From the NCBI GenBank assembly GCA_905220665.1, contig CAJNAR010000163.1:310001-374000 (forward strand): DNA of 64,000 bases, in the 5' to 3' direction. A program made the position numbers and the translations under genes. Of this stretch, positions 63,411 to 64,000 are shown piece by piece. Below the pieces are notes generated by a model, which searched no databases, was not told where the DNA came from, and saw only the letters and a list, made by a program, of their open reading frames with translations. How positions within the stretch are numbered: the stretch's first letter is position 1; every line of letters starts with the position of its first letter. Source of the stretch: Albugo candida. Taxonomy: Eukaryota; Oomycota; Peronosporomycetes; Albuginales; Albuginaceae.

Positions 63411-64000
63411 CCAATCACAGCTCAAAAAATTATATTGTTGCTAAATCGCCAGAACTGGCGAAGCAGCAAATAAAAATTATACCTTTCGCGCAGCCGACCC
63501 CACGTGGTGACATTTTTCAGCGTATCAACTGGAAGATCTCATATTACACCCTTCGGAGAGTATTTGAACAGGTTAGTTTATAATATTCCTTTGTTTTTTC
63601 CAATCACTACAGTTTCACAATGACAGCTAGAAAAAGCTCGATGTCCAATGGCAACCGGCGCGAACCCATGCTCCTCTACTTTTATTACTAGATATATCAA
63701 CAAATAATAAATAATTCTATAAAAAACGATTTTTATAGAATTATCAGTCACCTTTCCAACATCCTAATCTCTAGAGTGTCTACTATTAACCTACCATATA
63801 CAGATATCAGAAAAAAAACGTACCTACGCTAGAGCAATACAACAAAAACAGCGGAAGAAACAGAATGAGCTCGTGTACAAAAGTAGACAGGTGAGCTGAT
63901 TGGCTAGCGTACTTAGCAATAATTGAGCTGCGATTGGTTAGATCAATTGTCTGTGGCCGTAGTATTAATGTCTGTGGCCATAGCGGCTCCCTAATGCAAA
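63411..64000. other. Right end of window, no gene
   Basis: AT-rich sequence. A plus-strand open frame at 63347-63583 overlaps the LINE end and has no recognised domain. Near the very end, GTCTGTGGCC occurs twice (63949 and 63970 region) as a short direct repeat. Confidence 0.4.
63711..63744. repeat. Perfect 15-bp inverted repeat (hairpin)
   Basis: ATAATTCTATAAAAA at 63711-63725 and its exact reverse complement at 63730-63744 are separated by four bases (ACGA). It could fold as a stem-loop in RNA or be a cruciform or protein site; its function is unknown. Confidence 0.85.

Noticed and set aside
1..64000. CRISPR array, rRNA or riboswitch
   Set aside because: No regularly spaced repeats, rRNA cores or riboswitch-like conserved stretches were seen, and the gene structures are eukaryotic.

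Overview
The window looks like nuclear DNA of an oomycete. The evidence is compact intron-containing genes (introns mostly 45-60 bp, starting GT and ending AG), a set of ordinary eukaryotic housekeeping genes, proline-rich and lineage-restricted secreted proteins of the kind seen in plant-pathogenic oomycetes, and Mutator-like (MULE), LINE and gag-bearing elements. The AT-rich base composition and tight gene spacing fit an Albugo-like white rust, but that is inference. No rRNA, tRNA or CRISPR array was recognised.

Layout. 1-17.4 kb is a gene-dense block: a C2-like protein cut by the left edge (-), coproporphyrinogen III oxidase (+), PRMT5 (-), an Orai-type calcium channel (-), a secreted Pro/Lys-rich repeat protein (+), ATG7 (-), a membrane UDP-glycosyltransferase-like protein (+) and an ORC1/CDC6 ATPase (-). 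17.4-39.8 kb is repeat-rich: a reverse transcriptase relic, a deleted LINE (copy A), a complete but decayed MULE with terminal inverted repeats, a gag relic, a second MULE transposase relic, a small secreted protein gene and a second deleted LINE (copy C). 39.8-43.2 kb is a 13-exon C2CD5-like gene. 43.9-49.8 kb has a second gag relic and a large, possibly frame-broken, putatively secreted protein. 49.9-63.4 kb is one near full-length LINE on the minus strand, split in two by a 6.55 kb foreign insert at 53778-60330.

The insert is the main discovery. It is strikingly GC-rich, is flanked by a 5-bp target duplication (GTGGT), carries two 390/386-bp direct repeats, and encodes a transcription kit unlike that of a transposon: a compact mRNA-capping enzyme (guanylyltransferase plus methyltransferase, perhaps with a reduced triphosphatase domain), a multisubunit RNA polymerase beta'-like protein with the metal-binding D-x-D-x-D motif, a beta-like fragment with the conserved Asn-x-Glu-Asp segment, and an unknown coiled-coil protein. 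An own RNA polymerase plus capping enzyme is the signature of large cytoplasmic DNA viruses, of cytoplasmic linear plasmids and of insect nuclear large DNA viruses. I infer an endogenised piece of an unrecognised DNA virus or virus-like plasmid. No capsid, DNA polymerase, integrase or transposase was seen in it.
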